A stretch of DNA of 10,517 bases from Deltaproteobacteria bacterium (GCA_016218905.1 JACRCS010000674.1:1-10517); one strand, 5' to 3'. Positions 1 through 7,300 are shown, numbered from the stretch's first letter. The notes: generated by a model from the letters alone, not told the origin. Program-made: numbers and translations.

Positions 1-2
1 TC

Positions 3-506
3 CTCGAGCGCGACCTGGGGCTCCAGCTCCCGCGGGGCCTCCAACTCGAGTTCCGCGAGGCGGTCCAGCGGTTCACGGACCGGTCCGGCCGGGAGCTCGA
101 GGCCGCGGCGCTGACCGAGCTCTTCGCCGAGGAGTACCTCTCGCGACCGCACCTCGCGCTCCTCTCGCACCGCACCACGCCGGCGCGAAACGACCAGGTC
201 TCCCTGTCGGCCGTCCTTCGGGACGGGGAGGCGACGCGGACCGCCGCGGGCCAGGGAAACGGGCCCATCGACGCCTTCGTCGAGGCGCTCCGGCAGGAGT
301 GCGGGATCGAGCTGCAGGTCCTCGACTACCACGAGCACGCGGTTGGCAGGGGAGCCGGCGCGGAGGCAGTCGCCTACGTCCAGGTGGAGTGCGGCGGCGC
401 GTCGACGTGGGGAGTGGGCCGGCACCGGAGCATCGTCACGGCGTCGCTGGAAGCCGTGACGAGCGCAGCGAACCGGCTGCGGGCGCGGGAGAGGCGCGCG
501 GCCTAA
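3..506 (+). CDS. leuA: 2-isopropylmalate synthase, C-terminal part (5' end outside window)
   Basis: The enzyme condenses acetyl-CoA with 2-oxoisovalerate, the first committed step of leucine synthesis, in the cytoplasm. Only the last 167 residues are present, read in the third frame from the window edge. They cover the end of the linker and the C-terminal regulatory/dimerisation domain, which in this family binds leucine for feedback inhibition. Recognisable family stretches are GQGNGPIDAFVEAL, DYHEHAVGRGAGAEAVAYV and WGVGRHRSIVTASLEAV, the last with the usual Ala/Asn-rich end. The segment SHRTTP, just before the regulatory domain, is typical of the longer yeast/actinobacterial type of LeuA rather than the short E. 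coli type. The TIM-barrel catalytic domain lies upstream of the window. The gene stops at TAA 504-506 and is followed at once by a large inverted repeat. No other leu gene is present, so operon structure cannot be judged. The identification is secure; the subtype is inferred from the motifs. Confidence 0.93.
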   Translation, partial: LERDLGLQLPRGLQLEFREAVQRFTDRSGRELEAAALTELFAEEYLSRPHLALLSHRTTPARNDQVSLSAVLRDGEATRTAAGQGNGPIDAFVEALRQECGIELQVLDYHEHAVGRGAGAEAVAYVQVECGGASTWGVGRHRSIVTASLEAVTSAANRLRARERRAA

Positions 507-508
507 AC

Positions 509-631
509 GAGTCCGGAGTCCGGTGTCCGGAGTCGGAAATGCCGCGCGGAGGTTCCGCTGTGCGAAGGGTCCGGAACCTCGGCGGCGCTGTTCTTCGACT
601 CCGGACTCTTGGACTCTTGGACTCCGGACTC
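509..631. repeat. Nested long inverted repeat downstream of leuA
   Basis: The left arm begins with GAGTCCGGAGTC (509-520). Its exact reverse complement, GACTCCGGACTC, occurs twice on the right (597-608 and 620-631). A second arm pair lies inside: GAGGTTCCG (549-557) with CGGAACCTC (572-580), extended by GCCGC (541-545) with GCGGC (582-586). The whole ~120-nt piece can therefore fold into one long hairpin with a ~14-nt loop. The outer arms are built from short overlapping copies of a GTCCGGA-type word. It may act as a transcript end for leuA, as a REP-like or MITE-like element, or both. No T-run follows, so it is not a standard intrinsic terminator. Confidence 0.7.
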
Positions 632-640
632 TGTTATGAT
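632..640 (+). promoter_or_regulatory. Extended -10 promoter ahead of the first coiled-coil gene
   Basis: TGTTATGAT matches an extended -10 element (TGn plus TATGAT, five of six to the consensus). A TTGGAC word at 609-614 lies 20 nt upstream, too far for an ideal -35, but extended -10 promoters need little -35 contact. The predicted start near 647 would leave a ~35-nt leader containing AAAGGGGG as ribosome binding site before ATG 681. The promoter sits at the edge of the inverted repeat, so the repeat may have supplied it. Confidence 0.4.
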
Positions 641-680
641 CTGAACTCGTTGAACGTGCACCGAAAGGGGGACGGTGCCC

Positions 681-988
681 ATGGACGAGCAGGACAAGTG
701 GTTTTTCCGGGAGATGCTGGACCGGTTCGGCCGGAACCTGGACGAGAAGATGGACGCCCGCTTCGACAGGAAGCTCGAGGAGCAGGGGGCCCGCTTCGAC
801 AGGAAACTCGAGGAGCAGCCGGCCCGGTTCGACCGGAAACTCGACGAGCGGTTCGCCGGCACACTGCCCGGTTCGAGGAAAAGCTTGTCGAGCAGCGGAA
901 GGAGTTCGAGCGGCAGGTGGGCGTCTTTACCGAAGCCGTGCGGCATGACTTCAAGGTCACGGAGCCGGAAGGCGGGTCGGAGAAGTGA
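681..988 (+). pseudogene. Frameshifted DEQDK-family hendecad coiled-coil protein (copy 1)
   Basis: I do not recognise a named family. The protein starts MDEQDKWFFREMLDRFGRNLDEK and continues as an 11-residue repeat (ARFDRKLEEQG and variants), a hendecad pattern expected to form a right-handed coiled coil. Translation is good in one frame to about nucleotide 858 (LDERF). It then turns into unrelated Ser/Arg-rich sequence. The coiled-coil sense (TARFEEKLVEQRKEFERQ, then GVFTEAVRHDF, then TEPEGGSEK and TGA 986-988) resumes in the frame shifted by -1. So one nucleotide is missing, or two gained, somewhere in ~856-870. The ATG at 681 is chosen because the same MDEQDK start and purine-rich leader (AAAGGGGGACGG) recur in two further copies in this window. 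The stop overlaps the start of the MNT gene (TGATG), implying translational coupling. No slippery heptamer is obvious, so I call it broken rather than programmed. A sequencing error is the main alternative. Confidence 0.7.
759..857 (+). repeat. Three tandem 33-bp repeats coding hendecads (copy 1)
   Basis: Units at 759-791, 792-824 and 825-857 each encode one 11-residue RFDRKLxExxA period. Units one and two differ at only a few bases; the third is more diverged. The period keeps frame, so unit gain or loss by slippage would change coil length without breaking the gene. Confidence 0.8.
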
Positions 989-1461
989 TGGCTGAGCCTG
1001 TGGAGAGCACGTTGTCGAAGGTCGAGGGCGTGACCTGCGCCGGAACATGCGACGTAGGCGGGAGCTGGGGCCGGGAGGGAGCTCCCGGCGACAAGAACCT
1101 TCGAACGTGCCAGCGTCCCGCCGGGGGGCCTTCGCCTGAACTGGAGAAGGAACGGATCGCAGTGTTCGGGGAGTTCAAGCCGCAGACTCTCCTCCTGTTC
1201 GGTTCGTTCGCTCGCGGGGATTGGGATGACGAGAGCGACATCGATCTGATCGTGGTCTACGATACCCCGAAGCGCTTCCTGGACCGGCTGGAGGAGCTCT
1301 ATCTCGCGTGGACAGGCACCCGGGCAATCGACATTCTCGCCTACACCCCCGCAGAGTTCGAACAGATGCTGCGCGAGAGCGCGTTCCTTCAGGACGTCGT
1401 GGCAGAGGCGAAGGTTCTGTATGAGTGTGCGAAGTTCGTCGCGGATTCCGCGAGCGAGTGA
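988..1461 (+). CDS. MNT-type nucleotidyltransferase domain protein (lone minimal nucleotidyltransferase)
   Basis: The protein is 157 residues from ATG 988. The polymerase-beta-like catalytic signature GSFARGDWDDESDID (residues 72-86) gives GS-x10-DxD with D84 and D86 as metal ligands, and D115 in RAIDILAYT fits as the third carboxylate. Family members usually act as antitoxins that modify or mask a HEPN RNase partner encoded beside them. No HEPN gene adjoins this one; the HEPN genes in the window lie over 7 kb away. The start is uncertain. ATG 988 overlaps the stop of the coiled-coil pseudogene. However, the first ~50 residues are unlike the family and are largely encoded by an inverted repeat. 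A GTG at 1162 with AAGGA upstream is an alternative, but it leaves only 14 residues before the GS motif. The gene ends 13 nt from the convergent PEBP gene. Confidence 0.82.
   Translation: MAEPVESTLSKVEGVTCAGTCDVGGSWGREGAPGDKNLRTCQRPAGGPSPELEKERIAVFGEFKPQTLLLFGSFARGDWDDESDIDLIVVYDTPKRFLDRLEELYLAWTGTRAIDILAYTPAEFEQMLRESAFLQDVVAEAKVLYECAKFVADSASE
1007..1110. repeat. Inverted-repeat element lying inside the N-terminus of the MNT frame
   Basis: The outer arms are GCACGTTGTCGAAGGT (1007-1022) and ACCTTCGAACGTGC (1097-1110), complementary over 14 positions with a 2-nt bulge. Inside is a perfect 8-bp stem, GCCGGGAG (1070-1077) and CTCCCGGC (1082-1089), with loop GGAG. The element spans ~104 bp and is read through in frame by the MNT gene if ATG 988 is the start. 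It may be a small palindromic insertion, or a structured leader if translation starts later. Confidence 0.6.
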
Positions 1462-1474
1462 GTCTAAGAAGTCC

Positions 1475-1990
1475 TCAGCTGCCGGGCAGCTTCTCCTTCG
1501 CCGGACCGTAGAGCCCCACCAGGGTGGCCGTCTGGATGGTCACCGGCAGCACCGCCTTCGCGAAGTCGGCATGGTCGGCGCTCTCCGGGAGGCCGAGGGT
1601 CTCGGACTTGAGGGCGTAGAGCGTGAAGACGTACCGGTGCTCGGCGTCCGGCGGCCACGGCGGGCCGTAACCCTTTCCGAAGCCGGGAATCCCGAAGGTC
1701 ACGAAGTCGCTGTTGAGCTCCTTGGCGCCCGCGGGCATGCGGCCCTTGGGGCTCGCGCCTTCCGGCAGAGAGGTGGTGGACGCGGGGATGTCGTAGACGA
1801 GCCAGTGGAAGAAGTTCCGGGGAAAGTTGAACGCCGCCGGGACGTCGGGGTCGGTGACCGCCAGCGCAAGGCTCTTCGTCCCCTTCGGCAGCCCCTCCCA
1901 CGCGAGAGGCGGAGAGACGACGTTCTTCTCGGCGTACTTCTCCGGGATGCAACCGTTGTTCTCGAAGGCCGCTGAGCGCAGGACGAACAT
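1475..1990 (-). CDS. YbhB/YbcL-type phosphatidylethanolamine-binding (PEBP) family protein
   Basis: The product is 171 residues and complete, about the usual size for bacterial PEBP proteins. Family signatures are clear: TDPDVP (residues 46-51, the DPDxP part of conserved region 1), FHWLVYDIP (61-69) and GYGPPWPPDAEHRYVFTLYAL (107-127, conserved region 2 including the HR pair). Together these form the small anion/phospho-ligand pocket. There is no signal peptide, so it is probably cytoplasmic. The bacterial members have no firmly assigned biochemical role; regulation of kinases is known for eukaryotic relatives only. The start ATG 1988-1990 is preceded on the minus strand by an excellent GAGGAGG ribosome site 4 nt away. 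Its upstream region falls within a MITE-like repeat 18 nt from the start, so its promoter must lie in or beyond that element. It is convergent with the MNT gene. Confidence 0.93.
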   Translation of the reverse strand: MFVLRSAAFENNGCIPEKYAEKNVVSPPLAWEGLPKGTKSLALAVTDPDVPAAFNFPRNFFHWLVYDIPASTTSLPEGASPKGRMPAGAKELNSDFVTFGIPGFGKGYGPPWPPDAEHRYVFTLYALKSETLGLPESADHADFAKAVLPVTIQTATLVGLYGPAKEKLPGS

Positions 1991-2007
1991 GGTTCCTCCT
2001 CTTCTAT

Positions 2008-2157
2008 CAGGGTGCTGAAAAACCCCCTCCGTGGGTTTTCAGCTACGGCTTCTCGGGGGCGGCCCCTTCGAACCCTCACGAATCCCTACGCTTTCCAAGC
2101 TCCGCGATTCGGCGCCCCGTCGCTGGGGCGCACGCAGGCTGCTTTTCCAGCAGCCTG
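2008..2157. mobile_element. MITE-like element with imperfect terminal inverted repeats
   Basis: The left end CAGGGTGCTGAAAAACC (2008-2024) and the reverse complement of the right end, CAGGCTGCTGGAAAAGC (2141-2157), match at 14 of 17 positions. Each end also folds on itself: GCTGAAAAACCC (2014-2025) with GGGTTTTCAGC (2033-2043), and GCAGGCTGC (2134-2142) with GCAGCCTGC (2150-2158) around a 7-nt loop. The element has no coding content and is ~150 bp. It sits between the PEBP start and a PBP gene remnant. I cannot see a clear target-site duplication. Confidence 0.5.
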
Positions 2158-2205
2158 CCTAAGGGAAGGGGAGAGTGGGCGCATCGCCGTCTAACAGACG
2201 GGAGG

Positions 2206-2442
2206 GTGGGTGTCAAGGAGCCGACCTCCTGGCAGGGCCTCCGCTACGTCGATGCACTGCGCGCTCAGTTCGCGGACACCTACTCTCCGGGGATGCTCGA
2301 GACCGGGGGCCTTCGCATGTACACGCCGCTCGATCCGAAGATCCAGGCGGCGGCGCAGCATGCGCTCCAGGAGAGCATCCTGGGCGGCGAGCGCGACACA
2401 GCCGAGGAGGGGAGACCGGACCCGACCCTCGCCTCGGCGTGA
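2206..2442 (+). pseudogene. Remnant of a class A penicillin-binding protein (linker between glycosyltransferase and transpeptidase)
   Basis: The open stretch from GTG 2206 (78 residues) contains WQGLRYVDALRAQF followed by LETGGLRMYTPLDPKIQAAA. This closely follows the class A PBP linker consensus in which YFVDYVRREL precedes GGLRVYTTLDPxLQxAAE. In intact ~650-850-residue PBP1a/1b enzymes this piece lies just after the glycosyltransferase domain and before the transpeptidase domain. Neither domain is present: no glycosyltransferase motifs upstream, and no SxxK or KTG downstream. The sequence becomes Arg/Glu-rich after LQESIL and stops at 2442. I therefore read it as a decayed internal fragment, bounded on the left by the MITE-like element and on the right by the acyltransferase gene. 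The GTG is only the first in-frame start; no translation is claimed. A random resemblance is possible but unlikely, given two consecutive matching blocks in the right order. Confidence 0.6.
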
Positions 2443-2553
2443 CGGCACGGTCGGGGAGTGAAGAGGTTGCCATCGGAAATAAAGCTCAGTTACCATCGGG
2501 CCGATCCTGGGAAACAACCGCCCCCTCTCACCCGGTCTTCCCCTGGGTCCGCC

Positions 2554-3858
2554 ATGGTCATCAAGCGCTACGCCGGAGCACTGCTGGGACTTCGTTTCTT
2601 CGCGGCGCTCGTCATCATGCTGTGCCACTACGGCTACTATCCCCTGAAGGGCGCGGGAGCCCCCTGGCCGGTCCTCTTGCTGATCGAGGGGCGCTCCTGC
2701 TTCACGTCCCTCTTCTTCGTCCTGTCGGGCTTCGTCCTCGGCATGTCGCTGGCCCCGAAGAAGTTCGCCTATGGCGACTTCCTCCTGAAGCGCTTGGTCA
2801 AGCTCTACCCCCTTCACCTCGTCTGCTTTCTCCTGGTGATCCCGAGCGACTTCCTCGGCCCCGTTGCGAGGTCGACGTCGGAGATCGTGGCTTCCTGGTT
2901 CTTCTGGCTCACGATGACGCACGGCTTCGTGCCGGAGTACGCTACGATCTTTAACGCGTCCGCCTGGGCCGTCAGTTCGTTCTTCCTCGGCTACCTCTTC
3001 ATTCCGAGGCTCCTCGGGCTGAAGAGCCCGCGGGTCCTGGTGGGTCTCGCCGTCCTGCTGGTGCTCCTCACGCTCCTTCCCCAGGTCGTCTTCACCCAGG
3101 CGTTCTGGGCCCCGGGAGAGTCCTACGCGATCGATATCGTTCCGGCCCATCTGAACTTCTTCCATTGCTCGCCGGTCTTCCGGCTGAGCGAGATCCTGCT
3201 GGGCACGGTCCTGGGGCTGCTCGTCCACCGGCGGCTGGTTCCGGATTGGCTCGCGAAGGCCGTCGGACGGGACTCTCTCATCCTCGCGTGTCTCGGCGCG
3301 ATCCCCCTGCTCTTTCGCGCGGCCTCCCAGGCCGGGAGTCCGAAGATGCTCTCTCTGCTCGGCCACGGCCTGCTGCTGCCCCTCGTTCTAGTCATCGTGG
3401 TGGGACTCTGGTACAACGAGCGCCTGCTCGCCAGGTTCTTCGGCTCCGCGTGGATGAAGAGGCTCGGCGGCTCGGCGCTGCTCCTCTACTTCCTCCACAT
3501 CCCTATCTCGAAGTACCTCCTCTACGCCGAAGGGCTCTTGCTGGGCGAGGACCCGAAGCTGCTCAAGGCTAGCTTCGCCCTCTTCCTCCTGAACGCGTCG
3601 GTGATCCTGGTCGTCTCCGTCCTGTTCGTGAAGCCGTACGACGCGGCCTGCGCGAAGCTCTTGTCCCGATTCTCCAGGAAGAGGGGAGGGATCCCGGCGC
3701 CGGCCGGTGCTTCCGCCGAGACCGTCATCTGGCCCGTGCCGGCCACCGGCGGACGCATCGGGGCCTCGCGCGAGACCGCGTTCCTCGCGGCGGGCGAGGC
3801 GCGCCTCCCTCCCATCGGCGAGCCCGCGGTCGCGCCGGACCGCGCCGGATCCTCATGA
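2554..3858 (+). CDS. AT3-family membrane acyltransferase (O-acetyltransferase type)
   Basis: The product is 434 residues from ATG 2554, a polytopic inner-membrane protein with about ten hydrophobic segments. The family core is visible: LRFFAALVIMLCHYG near the N-terminus with R14 and H25 (the conserved Arg and catalytic-type His of helix 1), then SLFFVLSGFVLG (residues 52-63) and FLLKRLVKLYPLHL, the usual basic motif after helix 2. Such enzymes move acyl groups, usually acetyl, from the cytoplasm onto polysaccharides, lipopolysaccharide or peptidoglycan. The last ~65 residues after SRFSRKRGG are Ala/Pro/Gly-rich and probably a cytoplasmic tail. An in-frame GTG at 2458 would add 32 polar residues unlike the family; ATG 2554 places helix 1 correctly, though its ribosome site is weak. 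The next large gene encodes a polysaccharide exporter, so modification of an exported glycan is a reasonable inference. The acceptor cannot be told from sequence. Confidence 0.9.
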   Translation: MVIKRYAGALLGLRFFAALVIMLCHYGYYPLKGAGAPWPVLLLIEGRSCFTSLFFVLSGFVLGMSLAPKKFAYGDFLLKRLVKLYPLHLVCFLLVIPSDFLGPVARSTSEIVASWFFWLTMTHGFVPEYATIFNASAWAVSSFFLGYLFIPRLLGLKSPRVLVGLAVLLVLLTLLPQVVFTQAFWAPGESYAIDIVPAHLNFFHCSPVFRLSEILLGTVLGLLVHRRLVPDWLAKAVGRDSLILACLGAIPLLFRAASQAGSPKMLSLLGHGLLLPLVLVIVVGLWYNERLLARFFGSAWMKRLGGSALLLYFLHIPISKYLLYAEGLLLGEDPKLLKASFALFLLNASVILVVSVLFVKPYDAACAKLLSRFSRKRGGIPAPAGASAETVIWPVPATGGRIGASRETAFLAAGEARLPPIGEPAVAPDRAGSS

Positions 3859-3965
3859 AAGGCTACTACATCCTGCGCCGTCGCACCCCCCTTTCGTTCC
3901 AGCCCCTCCCCGCGATGCTGCCCCAGCGCCCCAGCACGAGAATTTTTCTTAGGGACGAGCTTTAG
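3855..3965 (+). CDS. Small 36-codon ORF overlapping the acyltransferase stop
   Basis: ATGA at 3855-3858 joins the acyltransferase stop to an ORF beginning MKGYYILRRRTPL and ending at TAG 3963-3965. The 4-nt overlap is the usual sign of translational coupling. The second half is Pro-rich and runs into a hairpin (3952-3969), so the ORF could be the first codons of a gene cut off by an insertion, or chance. I recognise no family. Confidence 0.25.
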   Translation: MKGYYILRRRTPLSFQPLPAMLPQRPSTRIFLRDEL

Positions 3966-4043
3966 TCCCGCCGGGGTGTGTCGATAAGGAAACACAGGTC
4001 CTGCCGCGGGGTTCCCGGATAGTCCCCGCGTTTCTCCACACCC
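3952..4043 (+). promoter_or_regulatory. Structured region with nested stems upstream of the export gene
   Basis: A small hairpin, GGGAC (3952-3956) with GTCCC (3965-3969), is followed by an outer stem GGGTGTG (3974-3980) with CACACCC (4037-4043). The outer stem encloses a perfect inner stem CGCGGGG (4005-4011) with CCCCGCG (4024-4030). This could be a structured RNA, a REP-like repeat, or the end of the acyltransferase transcript. It lies upstream of the suggested promoter at 4095, so as an RNA it would belong to a longer transcript. I could not match it to a known riboswitch. Confidence 0.4.
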
Positions 4044-4094
4044 GTTACCGCGCAACGCAGCACGGATCGCCTCGCCAGCGCCGGTACTTCCTCC

Positions 4095-4124
4095 TTGAAG
4101 CTGTGGTTGGCCGTCGTTTAGGAT
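4095..4124 (+). promoter_or_regulatory. Possible sigma70-type promoter for the export gene
   Basis: TTGAAG (4095-4100) and TAGGAT (4119-4124) are separated by 18 nt. Both are partial matches to the consensus, which is often all that is seen in GC-rich genomes. The leader to GTG 4370 would be ~240 nt. Confidence 0.25.
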
Positions 4125-4152
4125 TGCGACCGCGGTTTCCGAGAGTTTTGGC

Positions 4153-4164
4153 GTGAGATCTCAC
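4153..4164. promoter_or_regulatory. Perfect 12-bp palindrome (possible operator)
   Basis: GTGAGATCTCAC reads the same on both strands. It lies ~30 nt downstream of the suggested -10 element and ~205 nt before the export gene start, a place where a dimeric repressor could act. No regulator gene is nearby. Confidence 0.3.
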
Positions 4165-4369
4165 AGCTGCGAACTCGACCGATCCGTTCATTTCGGCCCC
4201 CACCCCGCGTCTCTTCCAAATCGACGCTGAACTCTTGGGCCACGTCGTAAAGAGGTTCGGTACGCGTTCGGGCGAGGCACCTGCGGCAGCACGGTCCGTT
4301 CGGGGGGGATCCCTTTGGGCCGCGACGGGGCGGCAGCGACTGGAACCAGATCATAAACGGAGTCCTTTC

Positions 4370-7300
4370 GTGGGAAGAAGATCGGTCCTCGGTCTCGCGT
4401 TGGTGCTCACCCTGGCGGCGGCTGGTCTGGCCGCCGGCGCCGCTCTGCCTCCCGGGGTGCAGATCCCTCCCGGGACTCAACTGCCGCCCGGCGTGCAACT
4501 CCCTCCCGGGTTCAAGCTGCCTCCGGGCGTCGGCGTGCCCCAGGAGAGGAAGCCCGCGCCCCCTCCCCCTCAGGTGCAGGCGGCCGAGCCCGCGAAGGCG
4601 CAGCCTTCTGCCGAGAAGTCAGAACCCTCCGGGGCGGCACAGAAGCCGCCGCCGGCGGCCGCAGCGCCCGCTTCGGCGCCGGCCCCAAAGCCTGAACCCC
4701 CCCCGCCACCTCCGCCGCCGAAGCCCGAGCCGCCAGCGGACCTGTCCGCCATCGAGCGGGGGATCACACCGGAACGGGTGACGGTGGACACCGCGAAGCC
4801 CGAGCCGTTTTCTGTCGGACAGCTGAGGCAGTTCGGCTACAGCTTCTTCAAGACCCCCTCTCCGGGCTTTACGCCGGCCACCGACGTGCCGGTCTCCTTA
4901 GACTACCTGGTCGGGCCCGGTGATCGCTTGACGGTCAACCTCTGGGGAAGCGTCGAGGGTACGTACGATCTCGAGGTCAACCGGAGCGGGGAGATCATCC
5001 TTCCCCGCGTGGGGTCCATCAAGGTCTGGGGCGTCCCCTACGGGAACCTGCAGGAGCTGGTCCGGAGCCAGCTGGCGAAGGTCTACAAGGACTTCAGCCT
5101 CAACGTCAATCTCGGCAAGCTACGGCTCATCAAGGTCTTCGTGGTCGGCGAGGTGGTCTCGCCCGGCAGCTACGACGTCAGCGCTCTGTCGACCGTCATC
5201 CACGCCCTGCAGGCCGCGGGCGGACCGACCAAGACCGGCACGATGCGGAGCATTCAAGTCCGCCGCGAAGGGAAGCTCCTCGAGACGGTCGACCTCTACG
5301 ACTTCTTCCTCCGGGGAGAGAAGTCCAGGGACATCCGACTGCAGGCGGGCGACACGCTGTTCGTACCGACGATCGGGAAGGTGGCCGGGGTGGGCGGAAA
5401 CGTGCTTCGCCCCGCGATCTTCGAGCTCGGGCCGCAGGACACGCTCAAGGAGCTCCTCGAGCTCGGCGGGGGCCTGGTCCCCACGGGGTACCTCCAGAGG
5501 GTGCAGGTCTACCGTGTGACGCCGTACGAGAAGAACGTGATCACGGACCTGAACCTGGATCCGAAGGCGTCGGGGCAGGATCTCGACAAGACGACCTCGA
5601 GCGTCGCCATCCAGGACATGGACGTGGTCACGATCTTCCCGATCGACCGCCTGCTGCGAGGCTACGTGCGGCTCGAAGGTCACGTGGTCCGGCCCGGCGA
5701 CTACGCGCTCAAAGCGGGCATGCGTCTCAAGGATCTCCTGCCCGACCTGGACCTCCTGCCGGAGTACCACCCGGAAACCCTGCAAGTCACGCGGTACTAT
5801 GCCCCCGATTATCACCCGCAAGTGCTCTTCCTGAACTTTCGTAAGATCCTGAGCGGCGAGGCCGACCAGAACCTGGAGCTCCAGGAGTTCGACCGGGTCC
5901 GCGTCTTCTCCCGCTGGCAGCTTCAGGAGATGCCCCGGTTCACGGTCAGCGGCGAGGTCCAGAAACCTGGCAACTATCGGCTGATGGACGGGATGACGGT
6001 CCGCGACGCCGTCAACGAGGCGGGCGGCCTCAAGCTCAGCGCGTTCGGAAAGACCGCCGAGCTCATCCGGATTCGCCGGACCGGCCAGAGCCGCGAGGCC
6101 TTCCGGGTTCAGGTCGACCTGGACCAGGCCCTGAAAGGCGGCGGGGAGCAGAACCTCGTCCTCGCTCCCGAAGACGAGCTCATCGTGCGCGGGGCTCCTT
6201 TGGTTCCCGATGAGCCGTACACGGTCTCTGTGGCGGGCGACGTCCACCGGCCGGGCCAGTACCGGCTCTATCCCCACATGCGACTGAGCGACCTCGTCAC
6301 GGAGGCCGGCGGGCTGAAGCTCACCGCGTCCCGAAAGACCGCTGAGCTCGTGCGGATTCGCCGGACCGGCCAGAGCCGGGAGGCCTACCGGATCGAGGTC
6401 AATCTCGAACAGGCCCTCAAGGGTGCGAGCGAGCAGAACCTCGCGCTCGCTCACGAAGACGAGCTCGTCGTCCGGGAGGCTCCGCTGGTCCCCGATGAGG
6501 TGTACGTGGTCTCCGTGGCGGGCGAGGTCCGCAAGCCCGGCCAGTACCGGCTCTATCCCAACATGCGCGTCAGCGATCTCGTCACCGAGGCCGGCGGCCC
6601 GGTTCCTCTCAGGGCGTACCTCAAAGACGCGGAGGTCACCCGGATTCGGATCGAAGGCGACGCCGCCCGCTCCTCCCCCATCCACATACGGCTCGACGAG
6701 GCCTTGAAAGGAAACCCCCAGGACAACATCCTGCTGGCCCCCCACGACAACCTCATCGTGCGAACGGTGCCGGATTGGATGGAAGAGAAGACCCGGTTCG
6801 TCACGCTCAAGGGCGAATTCCGTTTCCCGGGCACCTACCCCATCTCAAAGGGGGAGCGCCTGAGCTCCGTCATGGAGAGGGCTGGTGGTTTCACCGAGAA
6901 GGCCTACCTCAGGGCGGCCAAGTTCACCCGAGCGTCCGTCCAGGCGGAGCAGCAAGAGCGCATGGAGGAGGTCATCAAGCGCTCGGAGCAGGAGATCGCC
7001 CACAGGGAGGCGAGACTGACCGCGGTGGCCTCGTCTCCAGAAGAGCTCCAGGCGACCCAAGCATCCCTGCAGATGCTGATGTTGAGCCTCGAAAAGCTCA
7101 AGGCAGCCAAAGCCGAGGGGAGGCTCGTCATCCGGCTGACCCCTCTCGACCGGTTCAAGGGGAGCAGCTACGACGTCGAGCTGCAGGGAGGGGATGCTCT
7201 GGAGGTGCCCCAATCCTCCGCGGCCGTGACCGTCCTGGGGGAGGTCTACAACCCGACCACGGTGCTCAGCATGCCCGGCAGGAACGTGGACTACTACCTC

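Larger units (their letters stand above)
3859..4369. other. Long intergenic region between acyltransferase and export gene
   Basis: Apart from the small ORF at its left edge I see no convincing gene in this ~510 nt. It is richer in A/T than its neighbours in places. It holds a set of stems at 3952-4043, a possible promoter at 4095-4124 and a perfect 12-bp palindrome at 4153-4164. The TTG-initiated extension of the export gene frame (4235-4369) lacks a signal peptide and looks non-coding. The region probably carries the 5' control of the export gene. Confidence 0.6.

Noticed and set aside
759..857. CRISPR-like array in the 33-bp repeats
   Set aside because: The repeats are directly adjacent with no spacers and encode an in-frame hendecad coiled coil.
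299..988. 229-codon plus-strand frame across leuA and copy 1
   Set aside because: Only its last ~40 residues are meaningful (the shifted tail of copy 1); the rest is out of frame with leuA and the repeats.
1461..1475. Bidirectional terminator between the convergent MNT and PEBP genes
   Set aside because: The 13-nt gap has no stem followed by a T-run on either strand.
2458..2553. GTG-initiated extension of the acyltransferase
   Set aside because: It adds 32 polar residues before helix 1 that are not seen in the family; ATG 2554 fits the usual start.
2191..3366. 391-codon open frame on the minus strand
   Set aside because: Glu/Arg/Gln-rich shadow antisense to the PBP remnant and the acyltransferase; no family features or ribosome site.
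3952..4043. Known riboswitch such as c-di-GMP-I
   Set aside because: The stems do not contain the conserved core words of that class and I could not fit another known class.
4235..4369. TTG-initiated N-terminal extension of the export protein
   Set aside because: The 45 extra residues are Arg-rich and would bury the signal peptide; GTG 4370 has a well placed GGAG.
4570..4791. Gly-rich minus-strand small ORF
   Set aside because: It is the antisense reading of the Pro/Ala-rich spacer of the export protein.
5120..6745. 541-codon open frame on the minus strand
   Set aside because: It lies wholly antisense to the SLBB export gene, whose motifs are unmistakable; the frame is open only because of GC-rich codon use.
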